NCBI GenBank assembly: GCA_051005875.1
Contig: JBPCIX010000013.1
Span: 11,207-75,206 of the forward strand
Direction of reading: 5' to 3'
Length of the DNA stretch: 64,000 nt
Source of the DNA: JBPCIX01 sp051005875
GTDB taxonomy: Bacteria > Actinomycetota > CADDZG01 > JAHWKV01
In this document: positions 48,147 to 56,926 of the stretch, in pieces
Layout of the letters: each line of letters starts with the position of its first letter
Numbering within the stretch: position 1 is the first letter of the stretch
Notes under the pieces: model-generated
The model's input: only the letters and a program-made list of their open reading frames with translations
What the model was told of the DNA's origin: nothing
Database searches by the model: none
Position numbers and translations under genes: made by a program

Positions 48147-48611
48147 CTACTGAAGCGTCGCTATGGCCATGGCGGCAATTCCTTCTGCCCGGCCGATGAA
48201 ACCCAGTCCGTCGGTGGTTGTTGCCTTCATGTTCACGAGCCCTGCTGGAATAGCGAGAACTTCGGCAATTCTGTTGGTCATTTGTTCGCAAAAGGGGCCG
48301 ATGCGGATTTGCTGGACAACGACAGTTGAATCGATATTTCCAATTTCAAAACCTGATTCCGCCAAGAGCCTTGTGACCTCGAAAAGCATTTCAAGACTCG
48401 AAGAACCCTCCGCCACTTTCTCCTCCGGGAAGTGATTGCCCAGGTCCCCGAGTCCGGCGGCACCCAGCAATGCGTCGGCTATGGCATGCGAAACGACATC
48501 GGCATCGGACCATCCTGCGAGGCCGGGAGCCCCCTCGATGGTGACCCCACCGAGTACCAGGGGCCTTGAGTCGTCAAAAGCGTGAACATCGAAACCGATT
48601 CCAATTCTCAT
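48147..48611 (-). CDS. ispF: 2-C-methyl-D-erythritol 2,4-cyclodiphosphate synthase
   Basis: MEP-pathway cyclase. The 154 residues contain IGIGFDVHAFDDSRPLVLGG (zinc Asp and His), GWSDADVVSHAIADALLGAA (the zinc His) and KATTTDGLGFIGRAEGIAAM. It follows ispD with 33 nt between, so two consecutive MEP steps are adjacent. Confidence 0.96.
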   Translation of the reverse strand: MRIGIGFDVHAFDDSRPLVLGGVTIEGAPGLAGWSDADVVSHAIADALLGAAGLGDLGNHFPEEKVAEGSSSLEMLFEVTRLLAESGFEIGNIDSTVVVQQIRIGPFCEQMTNRIAEVLAIPAGLVNMKATTTDGLGFIGRAEGIAAMAIATLQ

Positions 48612-48644
48612 TGGCAGGACCCGGCACGGGCGTCAGCCAGGCTT

Positions 48645-49454
48645 CTAATCTTCCCACACATATTCGACGCCGGATCTGGTTCGAAGGATCATCTCGCCAA
48701 GCTTGAGATCCTCGGCCCTGGTCAACTTCATGTTGTACGGATCACCCTCGACAAGCTTAACGCTAAGGCCTGCCCGCACGACTAATTCCGAGCAATCGGT
48801 TGACTCAAAACCCTCTTCGTCGGCCAGGCGCAACCCTTCCTCAAGAGCAGCCCGTTGAAAGACTTGAGGAGTTTGGGCCCGCCAAACCAGATCCCGGCCG
48901 AGGCTTCTCAAAATTTCGCCTTCAGGCGAGCCCTGCTTGATTGAATCCTCAAGAGGAACCGCGGAGATGGCGCCGTCGGCGCCTTTCAAACCGTCGAGAA
49001 CATCCACGACCTGGGTTTCATTAACGAAGGGCCGCGCTGCGTCATGAATAAGCACCACGCTCGTCTGGCCGGGAATGCGGGCCATGCCGGCCGACAAAGA
49101 TCCCTGTCGGGTCTTGCCTCCGCGCACCATCGAGGTGATCTTCGGCAGGCGAGCCGCCTCGTCAACCTTTAGGTCCCGTACCGCGGGCAGCACAACAACG
49201 ACGGCATCTACCCGCGTGCAAGAGACGAGGACCCGCAGGGGGTGAACAAACGCAGGCTCCCCCATCAGCGGAGCGAACTGCTTAGGCGTATCCCCGCCGA
49301 ACCGCTCCCCCGCGCCAGCAGCCAAAAGAATGGCAGTGACGAAAGGTTCACTTACTCCTAATTCGGGGCCTAGTGAGTTACTCAGAGCGCCTCTGGGGCT
49401 TCGAAGGCAAGGCGCAAGGAGCGCCGCGTGCTGTGCACGCAAGCGACGCAACAA
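48645..49454 (-). CDS. ispD: 2-C-methyl-D-erythritol 4-phosphate cytidylyltransferase (start unresolved)
   Basis: The conserved protein begins at about 49355: VTAILLAAGAGERFGGDTPK (CTP-binding loop), then LIHDAARPFVNETQVVDVLD and EGDPYNMKLTRAEDLKLGEM. No ATG, GTG or TTG is found in frame between there and the hairpin element at 49386-49502. The only canonical starts are TTG codons at 49454, 49451 and 49442, all inside the element. The first ~23 residues are then element-encoded. A CTG at 49385 is an alternative. The coordinates given are the longest canonical frame; the true start may lie downstream. Confidence 0.85.
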   Translation of the reverse strand: MLRRLRAQHAALLAPCLRSPRGALSNSLGPELGVSEPFVTAILLAAGAGERFGGDTPKQFAPLMGEPAFVHPLRVLVSCTRVDAVVVVLPAVRDLKVDEAARLPKITSMVRGGKTRQGSLSAGMARIPGQTSVVLIHDAARPFVNETQVVDVLDGLKGADGAISAVPLEDSIKQGSPEGEILRSLGRDLVWRAQTPQVFQRAALEEGLRLADEEGFESTDCSELVVRAGLSVKLVEGDPYNMKLTRAEDLKLGEMILRTRSGVEYVWED

Positions 49455-49502
49455 CGCAGCAAGCGCTGCGCAAGCAGCGCGGTTCGATGTCCCAGTGGCG
49501 CT
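49386..49502 (-). repeat. Intercistronic hairpin element, copy 3 (between carD and ispD)
   Basis: Arms 49386-49405 and 49483-49502 are near-complementary over 20 nt. On the - strand the core reads GCTTGCTGCGTTG, CGTCGC, TTGCGTGCACAGCACGCGGC and CTCCTTGCGCCTTGCC, sharing these blocks with copies 1 and 2. The element begins one nucleotide after the carD stop (TAG at 49504-49506) and runs in the direction of carD transcription. Confidence 0.8.
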
Positions 49503-49503
49503 C

Positions 49504-50028
49504 CTAAACTACAGCTTTGGAGCAATCTAGTACGTCGTCGAGCATCTTGCCTGCTTCTTCTTCGTTGACGTTGGCCGCAAAGGTCATCTCCGAAACCAGA
49601 ATCTGCCGGGCTTTGGTAAGCATGCGCTTCTCGCCGGCAGACAGACCCTTCTCGGCTTCTCGTCGCGCAAGGTTTCTCACGACTTCAGCCACCTGGTAAA
49701 TGTCACCCGAACGAAGCTTCTCGACGTGGGTCTTAAAGCGCCGGCTCCAGTTGCTGGGCATGCGACATTCCTTGGACCTTAGAACCTTGAAAACTTTGTC
49801 GAGTTCGTCTCTGGCGATGATGTCGCGGATCCCGACTTCTTCGCAGTTGTCGGCAGGGACCATGAGAGTCAGGTCACCATAAGCGAGCCGCAAGATGTAG
49901 TACTGCTTCTTCTCGCCTTGGAACTCTTTTTCTTCCAAACTTTTGATGATTGCTGCGCCGTGATGGGGATATACAACCTTGTCCCCGACTGAAAATGTCG
50001 TGCGGATTGAAGTTGCTGTACTGGCCAA
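49504..50028 (-). CDS. carD: CarD family transcriptional regulator
   Basis: 174 residues. The N-terminal RNA-polymerase-interacting domain (SVGDKVVYPHHGAAIIKSLE; LMVPADNCEEVGIRDII) is followed by a helical C-terminal DNA-binding domain (NWSRRFKTHVEKLRSGDIYQ; AEKGLSAGEKRMLTKARQIL). CarD stabilises open promoter complexes, particularly at rRNA promoters, in actinobacteria. TTG start after AAGGAGGT. The 160-nt upstream region is AT-rich with an inverted TTTAAATAA/TTAAATA-like stretch, likely the promoter. Confidence 0.94.
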   Translation of the reverse strand: MASTATSIRTTFSVGDKVVYPHHGAAIIKSLEEKEFQGEKKQYYILRLAYGDLTLMVPADNCEEVGIRDIIARDELDKVFKVLRSKECRMPSNWSRRFKTHVEKLRSGDIYQVAEVVRNLARREAEKGLSAGEKRMLTKARQILVSEMTFAANVNEEEAGKMLDDVLDCSKAVV

Positions 50029-50191
50029 ACGGACCTCCTTATTTAAATAACAATTAAATAAAACATAGGGCCCGATTGACCCAGATCTTCGCGCAGCAAG
50101 GTATGAAACTTAGCGCCAAATGTGACCGGAACTTGAACCAATTGTAACAGGTCGCCCGCACCCACCTCAATCTGGGTGGCTCGTTCGACGA

Positions 50192-51526
50192 TCATGAAGG
50201 CGACATCGCCGGGATCGGCTCAAGCACGTCGATTGCCAAATCGATTCTGGTCAGCCCCAGCACTTCGACGCCGGGCATGTTCGACGCGGATGTTGGGCCA
50301 ACCACGCAAGTGAACCCAAGCCTGCCCAGCTCTTTTATTCTGTTTTGAATACCAGGCACCGGGCGGATATCGCCGCTCAACCCAAGTTCGCCCACCGCTG
50401 CCATTTCAGACGGCATTCTTAGGTTCATGCTGGAACCGGCAATGGCAAGGGCCAGAGCCAAATCAACACCGGGTTCCGCGGCCCTTAGGCCGCCCGCGAC
50501 CGCTGCGTAAACATCACCGTTTTTGATCGGAACGTTGGTCCACTTTTGAAGAATCGCGAGCATCATTACCAGGCGGGAGAGCTCGACACCCTGTGCAACT
50601 CGCCGCGGGGCCGGCGAATTGTTTGCAACGACCAGGGTCTGCAATTCAACGGCCACCGGCCTGCGCCCCTCGATGACGCAAGCAACAACCGAACCGGGGA
50701 TTCCGGGCTGACGATGTTGAAGGAACAGCTCCGACGCATCGGCCACCTGACGCAGGCCGCTCGGCAGCATTTCGAAGACACCCAACTCGCCGGTCGGCCC
50801 ATAGCGGTTCTTGATGCCTCTGAGAGTCCTGATGCTGTGGCCCCGGTCGCCGTCGAATAGCAGAACCGCGTCGACAAGGTGCTCGAGGGTCCTTGGACCG
50901 GCCACTTCGCCGTCTTTGGTGACATGCCCGACCAGCACGAGCGCAGTATTTGCGGCCTTAGCCGCCGTCGCCAGCTTCGCTGCTCCCGACCTCACCTGAG
51001 CAAGCGAACCTGCATTACCCGAGACCTCAGGGTCGAATAGCGTCTGGACGGAGTCGACAAAGGCCACATCGAATTGCGAGAGTGCCGCAGCGATCTCATT
51101 AACGTCAGTCGCCGGGGAAATCTTTGCCGCCCGCGGACCGCCGAGACGGTGAGCCCTCGTGGCGACTTGCGCGAGCGATTCCTCGCCACAAAAAAGACCC
51201 ACCCGCTGCTCGCGAAGCTCCAGTCCCGCCGCCGCCTGAAGCACGAGCGTCGATTTACCGACTCCCGGCTCGCCCGCCAAAAGCACTACAGAGCCTTTCA
51301 CCAGCCCTTCGCCGCCGAGGACCCTGTCGAACTCGGCAAGCCCCGTGCTAAGCACCGAGTGAGAATCGATATCTACATTGTTGATGGGCACTGGGGCCGG
51401 TCCGGCGCCCTTCGCGGCGGGAACTACCTCAGAAAATGAATCCCATGCGCTACATCCAGGACACCGGCCCACCCATTGGAACGATCGGTACCCACATTGG
51501 CGGCATACAAGAGCAGTTTTGACCAT
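50192..51526 (-). CDS. radA: DNA repair protein RadA
   Basis: Branch-migration ATPase related to RecA. The 444 residues include the zinc finger CRQCGYRSFQWVGRCPGC, Walker A AGEPGVGKSTL, the RadA-specific KNRYGPTGELGVFEM and a Lon-like C-terminal domain (GDVYAAVAGGLRAAEPGVDL). It lies between clpC and carD, a common gene order (disA, often next, is missing here). Confidence 0.96.
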   Translation of the reverse strand: MVKTALVCRQCGYRSFQWVGRCPGCSAWDSFSEVVPAAKGAGPAPVPINNVDIDSHSVLSTGLAEFDRVLGGEGLVKGSVVLLAGEPGVGKSTLVLQAAAGLELREQRVGLFCGEESLAQVATRAHRLGGPRAAKISPATDVNEIAAALSQFDVAFVDSVQTLFDPEVSGNAGSLAQVRSGAAKLATAAKAANTALVLVGHVTKDGEVAGPRTLEHLVDAVLLFDGDRGHSIRTLRGIKNRYGPTGELGVFEMLPSGLRQVADASELFLQHRQPGIPGSVVACVIEGRRPVAVELQTLVVANNSPAPRRVAQGVELSRLVMMLAILQKWTNVPIKNGDVYAAVAGGLRAAEPGVDLALALAIAGSSMNLRMPSEMAAVGELGLSGDIRPVPGIQNRIKELGRLGFTCVVGPTSASNMPGVEVLGLTRIDLAIDVLEPIPAMSPS

Positions 51527-51571
51527 GCCCTCACTATAAAGACGACCCCCGACAAAACTTAGCGCCGCTCC

Positions 51572-54088
51572 TTAGATTTCTACTGGGCCTGCGGCTCCTG
51601 CTAGTTCTGGCTCTGGGGGTTCCGGCGCCGTTGGTTTCGACGTGGTGAACTCTAGCTTCTTCTTTTCGGGATTCTCGGGGTCATCGACCCTGTCGACCGT
51701 TATGTGTTGGCCGGCCTTGAACTCCTTCCACAGGATCTTCTCAGACAAAGGATCCTCAACGAGGCGCTGGATCGCACGGCGAAGCGGACGGGCGCCCAGG
51801 TTCGGATCGTAGCCCTCTTCGGCAAGATGATCCTTGGCGGCGGGCGTCAGTTCGATGGTGACGTCCTGCGACTGGAGCTGTTCCTTAACCCGCTTGAACA
51901 GCAAGTCGACGATCTCGCGCACGTTCTCGCGGCTCAACTCACGGAAGACGATCACATCATCGATCCGGTTTAAGAACTCGGGCCTGAAGTTCTGCTTCAA
52001 CTCCTGCATAACCTTGTCTTTCATCTTCTCGTAGGTCAGTTCACCGCTCGACTGAGCAAAGCCAAGGCTGGATTTGCGCAGGTTCTGGGTGCCCAGGTTC
52101 GAGGTCATGATGATGACCGTGTTTTTGAAGTCCACCGTACGGCCTTGGGCATCGGTTAAACGCCCGTCTTCAAGAATCTGAAGGAGCGTGTTGAAAACGT
52201 CGTTGTGGGCCTTTTCGATCTCGTCGAACAGAACGACCGAGAATGGCCGGCGGCGCACAGCCTCAGTTAGCTGGCCGCCCTCTTCGTATCCCACGTATCC
52301 GGGAGGTGAGCCGACCAACCGGCTGACCGTGTGCTTTTCCATGTATTCAGACATGTCGAGCTGGATCAGCGCGTTTTCGTCGCCGAACAAAAATTCCGCC
52401 AGGGTCTTGGAAAGCTCGGTCTTGCCGACACCGGAGGGGCCGAGGAAGATGAACGAACCCGAAGGTCGTTTGGGGTCCTTAAGACCTGCCCGCGTCCGGC
52501 GAATCGCTTGCGAAACTGCTCTGACGGCATCGGACTGATCGACGATCCGCTTGTGCAGCTCGTCTTCCATGCGGATCAACTTTTCGGTCTCTGCCTCGGT
52601 CAGCTTGTAAACGGGGATTCCGGTCCACACCGAAAGAACCTCGGCGATTTCTTCCTCACCGACTTCGGGCAAAACCTGATCTTCTTTGTCCTGCCAAGCG
52701 GCTTGCTTGGCCTCGCGGTCGGTCTGGAGCTTCTTTTCTTCTTCGCGCAGCCGCGCGGCTTGTTCGTAGTCCTGAGCCTCGACCGCCAATTCCTTGTTCC
52801 GCCTAATCTCGGAAACCTTGTCGTCGATCTCACGGATGTCCGGAGGCGCGGTTTGCCGGCGGATGTGCAGGCGCGAGCCCGCCTCGTCGATCAGGTCGAT
52901 GGCTTTGTCGGGCAGGAAACGATCTGAAATGTAGCGGTCGGCCAAGTTCGCCGCTGCAACCAAGGCCTGGTCTGTAATCTGAATGCGGTGGTGAGCCTCG
53001 TAGCGGTCACGAAGGCCCTTCAATATCTCGATGGTGTGGGCAACCGAAGGCTCGCCGACGATGATCGGCTGGAACCTGCGCTCGAGGGCCGCGTCCTTTT
53101 CGAGATACTTGCGGTACTCCTCGAGGGTAGTGGCCCCGATGGTCTGCAGCTCGCCACGGGCCAGCATCGGCTTCAAGATTGAAGCGGCGTCAATTGCGCC
53201 CTCAGCCGCCCCGGCGCCGACAAGGGTGTGCAGCTCGTCGATGAACAGCACGATGTCACCGCGGGTGCGGATCTCTTTTAGCACCTTCTTCAGGCGCTCC
53301 TCGAAATCGCCGCGGTAGCGCGACCCGGCGACGAGTGCGCCGAGATCCAGTGTGTAAATTTGCTTGTCTCGAAGGGTCTCGGGGACTTCGTTTTTTACGA
53401 TAAGCGAAGCAAGGCCCTCGACAATCGCCGTTTTGCCGACGCCGGGCTCGCCGATCAGGACCGGGTTATTTTTGGTCCGGCGAGAAAGCACTTGCATGAC
53501 GCGTTCAATTTCCTTCTCGCGGCCAATGGTTGGATCGAGCTTGTTGCCGCCCGCCAGCTGAGTGAGGTTCCGCCCAAACTGGTCGAGGATTGGAGAACCG
53601 CCGGCCGCGGCAGCACCTTCCGCGCCACCGCCCTTTTCGCCCTGCGCCGAGCCGAAGCCCGAAAGCAATTGGATGACCTGCTGGCGAACACGGCCAAGAT
53701 CTGCGCCGAGCTTCTGCAATACCTGCGCGGCAACGCCTTCGCCCTCGCGAATCAGGCCGAGAAGGATGTGCTCGGTGCCGATGTAGTTGTGGCCGAGCTG
53801 CAGCGCCTCGCGAAGCGACAGCTCAAGCACTTTTTTAGCGCGCGGAGTAAACGGAATGTGCCCCTGGGGCGATGAAGACCCCGTGCCGATGATTTCTTCG
53901 ACCTGCGACCGCACCGAATCCAGCGAAACCCCAAGGGATTCCAGAGCCTTCGCGGCGACCCCTTCACCTTCGGAAATAAGCCCGAGCAAAATGTGCTCGG
54001 TACCGATGTAATTGTGATTTAGCAGCCGAGCCTCTTCTTGAGCAAGGACGACTACTCTTCGAGCCCGATCTGTAAAACGTTCAAACAT
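51572..54088 (-). CDS. clpC: ATP-dependent Clp protease ATP-binding subunit ClpC
   Basis: 838 residues from the ATG at 54088 (AAGGAG upstream). A frame ten codons longer exists, but MFERFTDRARRVV is the family start. Two Clp-N repeats (1-150), AAA1 with GEPGVGKTAIVEG, a UVR segment (AVEAQDYEQAARLREEEKKL) and AAA2 with GPSGVGKTELSKT. The IGF/IGL-type loop for ClpP docking would be around 670. Works with ClpP in the cytosol in protein quality control. A promoter with a palindrome lies upstream. Confidence 0.96.
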   Translation of the reverse strand: MFERFTDRARRVVVLAQEEARLLNHNYIGTEHILLGLISEGEGVAAKALESLGVSLDSVRSQVEEIIGTGSSSPQGHIPFTPRAKKVLELSLREALQLGHNYIGTEHILLGLIREGEGVAAQVLQKLGADLGRVRQQVIQLLSGFGSAQGEKGGGAEGAAAAGGSPILDQFGRNLTQLAGGNKLDPTIGREKEIERVMQVLSRRTKNNPVLIGEPGVGKTAIVEGLASLIVKNEVPETLRDKQIYTLDLGALVAGSRYRGDFEERLKKVLKEIRTRGDIVLFIDELHTLVGAGAAEGAIDAASILKPMLARGELQTIGATTLEEYRKYLEKDAALERRFQPIIVGEPSVAHTIEILKGLRDRYEAHHRIQITDQALVAAANLADRYISDRFLPDKAIDLIDEAGSRLHIRRQTAPPDIREIDDKVSEIRRNKELAVEAQDYEQAARLREEEKKLQTDREAKQAAWQDKEDQVLPEVGEEEIAEVLSVWTGIPVYKLTEAETEKLIRMEDELHKRIVDQSDAVRAVSQAIRRTRAGLKDPKRPSGSFIFLGPSGVGKTELSKTLAEFLFGDENALIQLDMSEYMEKHTVSRLVGSPPGYVGYEEGGQLTEAVRRRPFSVVLFDEIEKAHNDVFNTLLQILEDGRLTDAQGRTVDFKNTVIIMTSNLGTQNLRKSSLGFAQSSGELTYEKMKDKVMQELKQNFRPEFLNRIDDVIVFRELSRENVREIVDLLFKRVKEQLQSQDVTIELTPAAKDHLAEEGYDPNLGARPLRRAIQRLVEDPLSEKILWKEFKAGQHITVDRVDDPENPEKKKLEFTTSKPTAPEPPEPELAGAAGPVEI

Positions 54089-54128
54089 GGCCACTCTCCT
54101 TGTAGCAGGGCCCACCAACTGAGGTTCA

Positions 54129-54134
54129 ATTATA
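54129..54134 (-). promoter_or_regulatory. clpC promoter -10 element
   Basis: On the - strand this reads TATAAT, an exact -10 consensus, 41 nt before the clpC ATG. Seventeen nucleotides upstream falls TAACCT, a poor -35 that lies in the right half of the palindrome at 54154-54169. A weak -35 suggests an activator or an alternative contact. Confidence 0.7.
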
Positions 54135-54153
54135 CGGGTTGCGGGATTTACAG

Positions 54154-54169
54154 GTTAGGCATGCCTAAC
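54154..54169 (-). promoter_or_regulatory. 16-bp perfect palindrome upstream of clpC (DtxR/IdeR/MntR-like operator)
   Basis: GTTAGGCATGCCTAAC is a perfect palindrome, 5 bases after the end of lysS and covering the -35 region of the clpC promoter. The half-site TTAGGC resembles the TTAGG half-sites of DtxR-family metal regulators. Whether a metalloregulator binds here is inference. Confidence 0.6.
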
Positions 54170-54174
54170 TATAC

Positions 54175-55665
54175 CTAGTCTGAACTTAACTTTTCGGGCC
54201 GAAGCGCCGGGAACAAGATCACCTCTCGGATGGACGCCTGGTCGGTTAATACCATTGTGAGCCTGTCGATCCCGAGTCCGAGCCCCCCAGCCGGGGGCAT
54301 TCCGTACTCCAGCGCCGTCAAGAAGTCTTCGTCGATAACTGGTGCTACCTCGCCTTTTGAATCGCGGGTGGCCAACTGCGCCTCAAATCTTTTTCGCTGC
54401 TCTAGGGGATCGGTTAACTCGGAATAGGCGACTCCTATCTCCATTCCGGCGATTACCAAGTCAAGATGTTCGGTGAAGCGGCTGTCGCTGCGATGCTGCC
54501 TGGCGAGCGGCGACACCTCCTTGGGAAAGTCCATTACGAAGGTCGGCTGGACCAAACTCCGCTCCACCTTCTTCTCATAGATCTCAAGGAGCAGCTTTCC
54601 CCAAGGCCACTTCGGATCAAAAGCTATTCCGAGCCTTTCGCATTCCGACCCGAGGTCCGCTTCCACGTCGACACCTGCCTCGGCCACCAAATCGATTAGA
54701 CGCGCCCGGCGAAAAGGGGACTCAAAATCTAGTTCTTCCCCCTGGTAGGGCAGGCGCAGCCCCCCCGAGGAAGCCAAGCAGACGGCTCGAATCATTTCCT
54801 CAAGCAAGCGGGCCATCGCCTCGTAATCGCCCAAGGCTTCGTAAAGCTCAAGCATTGTGAACTCCGGATTGTGGCGAACGCTGATTCCCTCGTTGCGGAA
54901 GCTACGATTGATCTCGAACACTTTTTCAACGCCGCCGACCAGCAGCCGCTTCAGGTAAAGCTCGGGTGCGATTCGAAGATAAAGCTCCATGCCGAGAGCC
55001 TCATGAAAAGTCACGAAAGGCTGCGCAAGCGCTCCTCCCGGAATCGGCTGCAACATGGGAGTTTCCACTTCGATGAATCCCCGATCCGTGAGCCACGACC
55101 GGATTGTCGAAACGGCCCGCGCCCGATTCTGCAGCACCTCCCTGGCTTCCGGATTTGCAATCAGATCAAGGTACCGCTGACGGTATCTAAGCTCTACGTC
55201 TTTCAGGCCGTGCCATTTCTCCGGCAGGGGCCTGAGACTCTTTGACAACAGCTCAAAACGATCGACCTTGACCGTAAGTTCGCCGCGACGGGTCTTGATG
55301 ACCTGCCCCGTCGCGCCCACCCAGTCCCCGGGGTCAAGGGTGGTGAAATCTTCGAACTTGTCGCCAAGGCCTTCTTCATCGGCGAGCAGCTGGATGCCCC
55401 CGGTAGCGTCCTTTAAGTCGGCGAAAGCGAGTTTGCCGTGCCGGCGCAGCGTGAGGATACGTCCGGCTACGCGGACCTCGCCGTCGGCTTGTCCTTCCGG
55501 GGGAAGTTCGCCGTGGAGCCGGGACAGTTCTTCCAGGCTGTGGGTTCGCTCGTATCCGAGCTCGTAGCCTCCGACTCCCTTTCCGCGCCAGGCCTCGAGC
55601 TTGGCCAAGCGAGCCTGGTGGTGATCGGCCGGCTGCTCGCCCGCCTCAGAATTATTCCGTGACAT
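54175..55665 (-). CDS. lysS: Lysyl-tRNA synthetase, class II
   Basis: 496 residues. An N-terminal OB fold (EVRVAGRILTLRRHGKLAFA) is followed by motif 1 (FIEVETPMLQPIPGGALAQP), motif 2 (KVFEINRSFRNEGISVRHNP; FTMLELYEALGDY) and motif 3 (GYGMPPAGGLGLGIDRLTM-like LEYGMPPAGGLGLGIDRLTM). It overlaps coaX by one base. The Clp promoter is just beyond its 3' end. Confidence 0.96.
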   Translation of the reverse strand: MSRNNSEAGEQPADHHQARLAKLEAWRGKGVGGYELGYERTHSLEELSRLHGELPPEGQADGEVRVAGRILTLRRHGKLAFADLKDATGGIQLLADEEGLGDKFEDFTTLDPGDWVGATGQVIKTRRGELTVKVDRFELLSKSLRPLPEKWHGLKDVELRYRQRYLDLIANPEAREVLQNRARAVSTIRSWLTDRGFIEVETPMLQPIPGGALAQPFVTFHEALGMELYLRIAPELYLKRLLVGGVEKVFEINRSFRNEGISVRHNPEFTMLELYEALGDYEAMARLLEEMIRAVCLASSGGLRLPYQGEELDFESPFRRARLIDLVAEAGVDVEADLGSECERLGIAFDPKWPWGKLLLEIYEKKVERSLVQPTFVMDFPKEVSPLARQHRSDSRFTEHLDLVIAGMEIGVAYSELTDPLEQRKRFEAQLATRDSKGEVAPVIDEDFLTALEYGMPPAGGLGLGIDRLTMVLTDQASIREVILFPALRPEKLSSD

Positions 55666-56480
55666 CAGTGAGCTGCCTTCGCCGGCTTGTCCTGGCCCTG
55701 GGAAGCAAACCGGTCATGGGTGTTTCGCTCATGAAGAATCCTTAAGCCCGTCAGCGTAAGAGTGGGCTCGCAGGTTATTTCTGTCTTGCAGTGCGAGACA
55801 ACGAGGGCGGCGAGGCCTCCTGTCGCAACCGTCCTGGCCCCGGGCAATTCGGCCTGCATTCGTGAAGCCATTCCATCGACCATAGCCGCCGCCCCCAAGA
55901 CAACTCCGGCCCTCAATGATTCCGTGGTCGACTTCCCGATAATAGATTTAGGGGAGACCAGTTCCACCCTTGGCAACAATGCGGCCGCATTCCATAGCGC
56001 CGCCGCCGAGACTTGAATCCCGGGGCAAATTGCCCCGCCAAGATATTCACCTGCTTGGCTTATTGCATCAAAGGTAGTTGCCGTGCCGAAATCCACGACT
56101 ACTAGCGGCCCACCAAACAATGAGAAAGCCGCAAGTGAATTAACCACCCTGTCGGCGCCCACTTCTTTCGGATTGTCGGTCAAGATCGGCAGTCCGCTGC
56201 GGGTCCCTGGACCGACGATCACCGGTTGGAACGCGAAATACTTGGTTACCATTTGTTCAAGGGCCACCGTTACCGGCGGTACAACGCTCGCAATAGCAAC
56301 GCCGGTTACGTCGTTTGAAAAGGATAGGTCTTCGAAGGACAAGAATTGCTGAATAGCCAGAGCCAACTCATCCGCTGTCCTGCGGGGTTCGGTGGAAATT
56401 CTCCATTGGGCTAGAAGCTTCTCGCCGTCGAAGATTCCTATGTGAGTCTGTGAGTTGCCGGCGTCGATTACTAAGAGCAT
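55665..56480 (-). CDS. coaX: Type III pantothenate kinase
   Basis: First step of CoA synthesis from pantothenate. The 271-residue protein has LLVIDAGNSQTHIGIFDGEK (phosphate 1), GADRVVNSLAAFSLFG, VVDFGTATTFDAI (phosphate 2) and GGAICPGIQVSAAAL. It closes the panC-panD-coaX run of pantothenate and CoA genes. 18 nt separates it from panD. Confidence 0.95.
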   Translation of the reverse strand: MLLVIDAGNSQTHIGIFDGEKLLAQWRISTEPRRTADELALAIQQFLSFEDLSFSNDVTGVAIASVVPPVTVALEQMVTKYFAFQPVIVGPGTRSGLPILTDNPKEVGADRVVNSLAAFSLFGGPLVVVDFGTATTFDAISQAGEYLGGAICPGIQVSAAALWNAAALLPRVELVSPKSIIGKSTTESLRAGVVLGAAAMVDGMASRMQAELPGARTVATGGLAALVVSHCKTEITCEPTLTLTGLRILHERNTHDRFASQGQDKPAKAAH

Positions 56481-56498
56481 GGGCCCGGCGTGGTGGAG

Positions 56499-56864
56499 CT
56501 AATGGGAAAAGGCGGCGGTTACCGGACGATTGGAATCGTCTACCAAAACTACTTTCGGCTTGTGGCCGGCGGCCTCGGAATCCTTCATTTGCGCATAAGA
56601 AATGATGATTACCTTGTCGCCCTGGGAAACAAGCAAGGCGGCCGCCCCATTCATTATTACCTTGCCGGAACCGGCTTCGGCTTCTATCAGGTAGGTTACA
56701 AGGCGAGCTCCATTATTTACGTCAACAACGTGGACCTGCTCGAAGGGCAGCATGCCGGCTGAGCGAATTAAGTCTGAATCGACCGAGATGCTGCCTTCGT
56801 AATCGACATTGGCCTCGGTGATGGTCGCACGATGGATCTTGCCGGACATCATGGTGCGTTTCAT
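56499..56864 (-). CDS. panD: Aspartate 1-decarboxylase
   Basis: Makes beta-alanine for pantothenate. The pyruvoyl proenzyme has 121 residues, with the cleavage site in DYEGSISVDSDLIRSAGM (Gly-Ser at about 24-25) and NGARLVTYLIEAEAGSG downstream. The Ser becomes the pyruvoyl group after self-processing. Separated from panC by 62 nt and from coaX by 18 nt. Confidence 0.95.
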   Translation of the reverse strand: MKRTMMSGKIHRATITEANVDYEGSISVDSDLIRSAGMLPFEQVHVVDVNNGARLVTYLIEAEAGSGKVIMNGAAALLVSQGDKVIIISYAQMKDSEAAGHKPKVVLVDDSNRPVTAAFSH

Positions 56865-56926
56865 AAAAACCCTTCCTCCTGTTCAGGCCGTCTTCACGGT
56901 CCCGACTTTGTATTTGCTCTGTTAGC

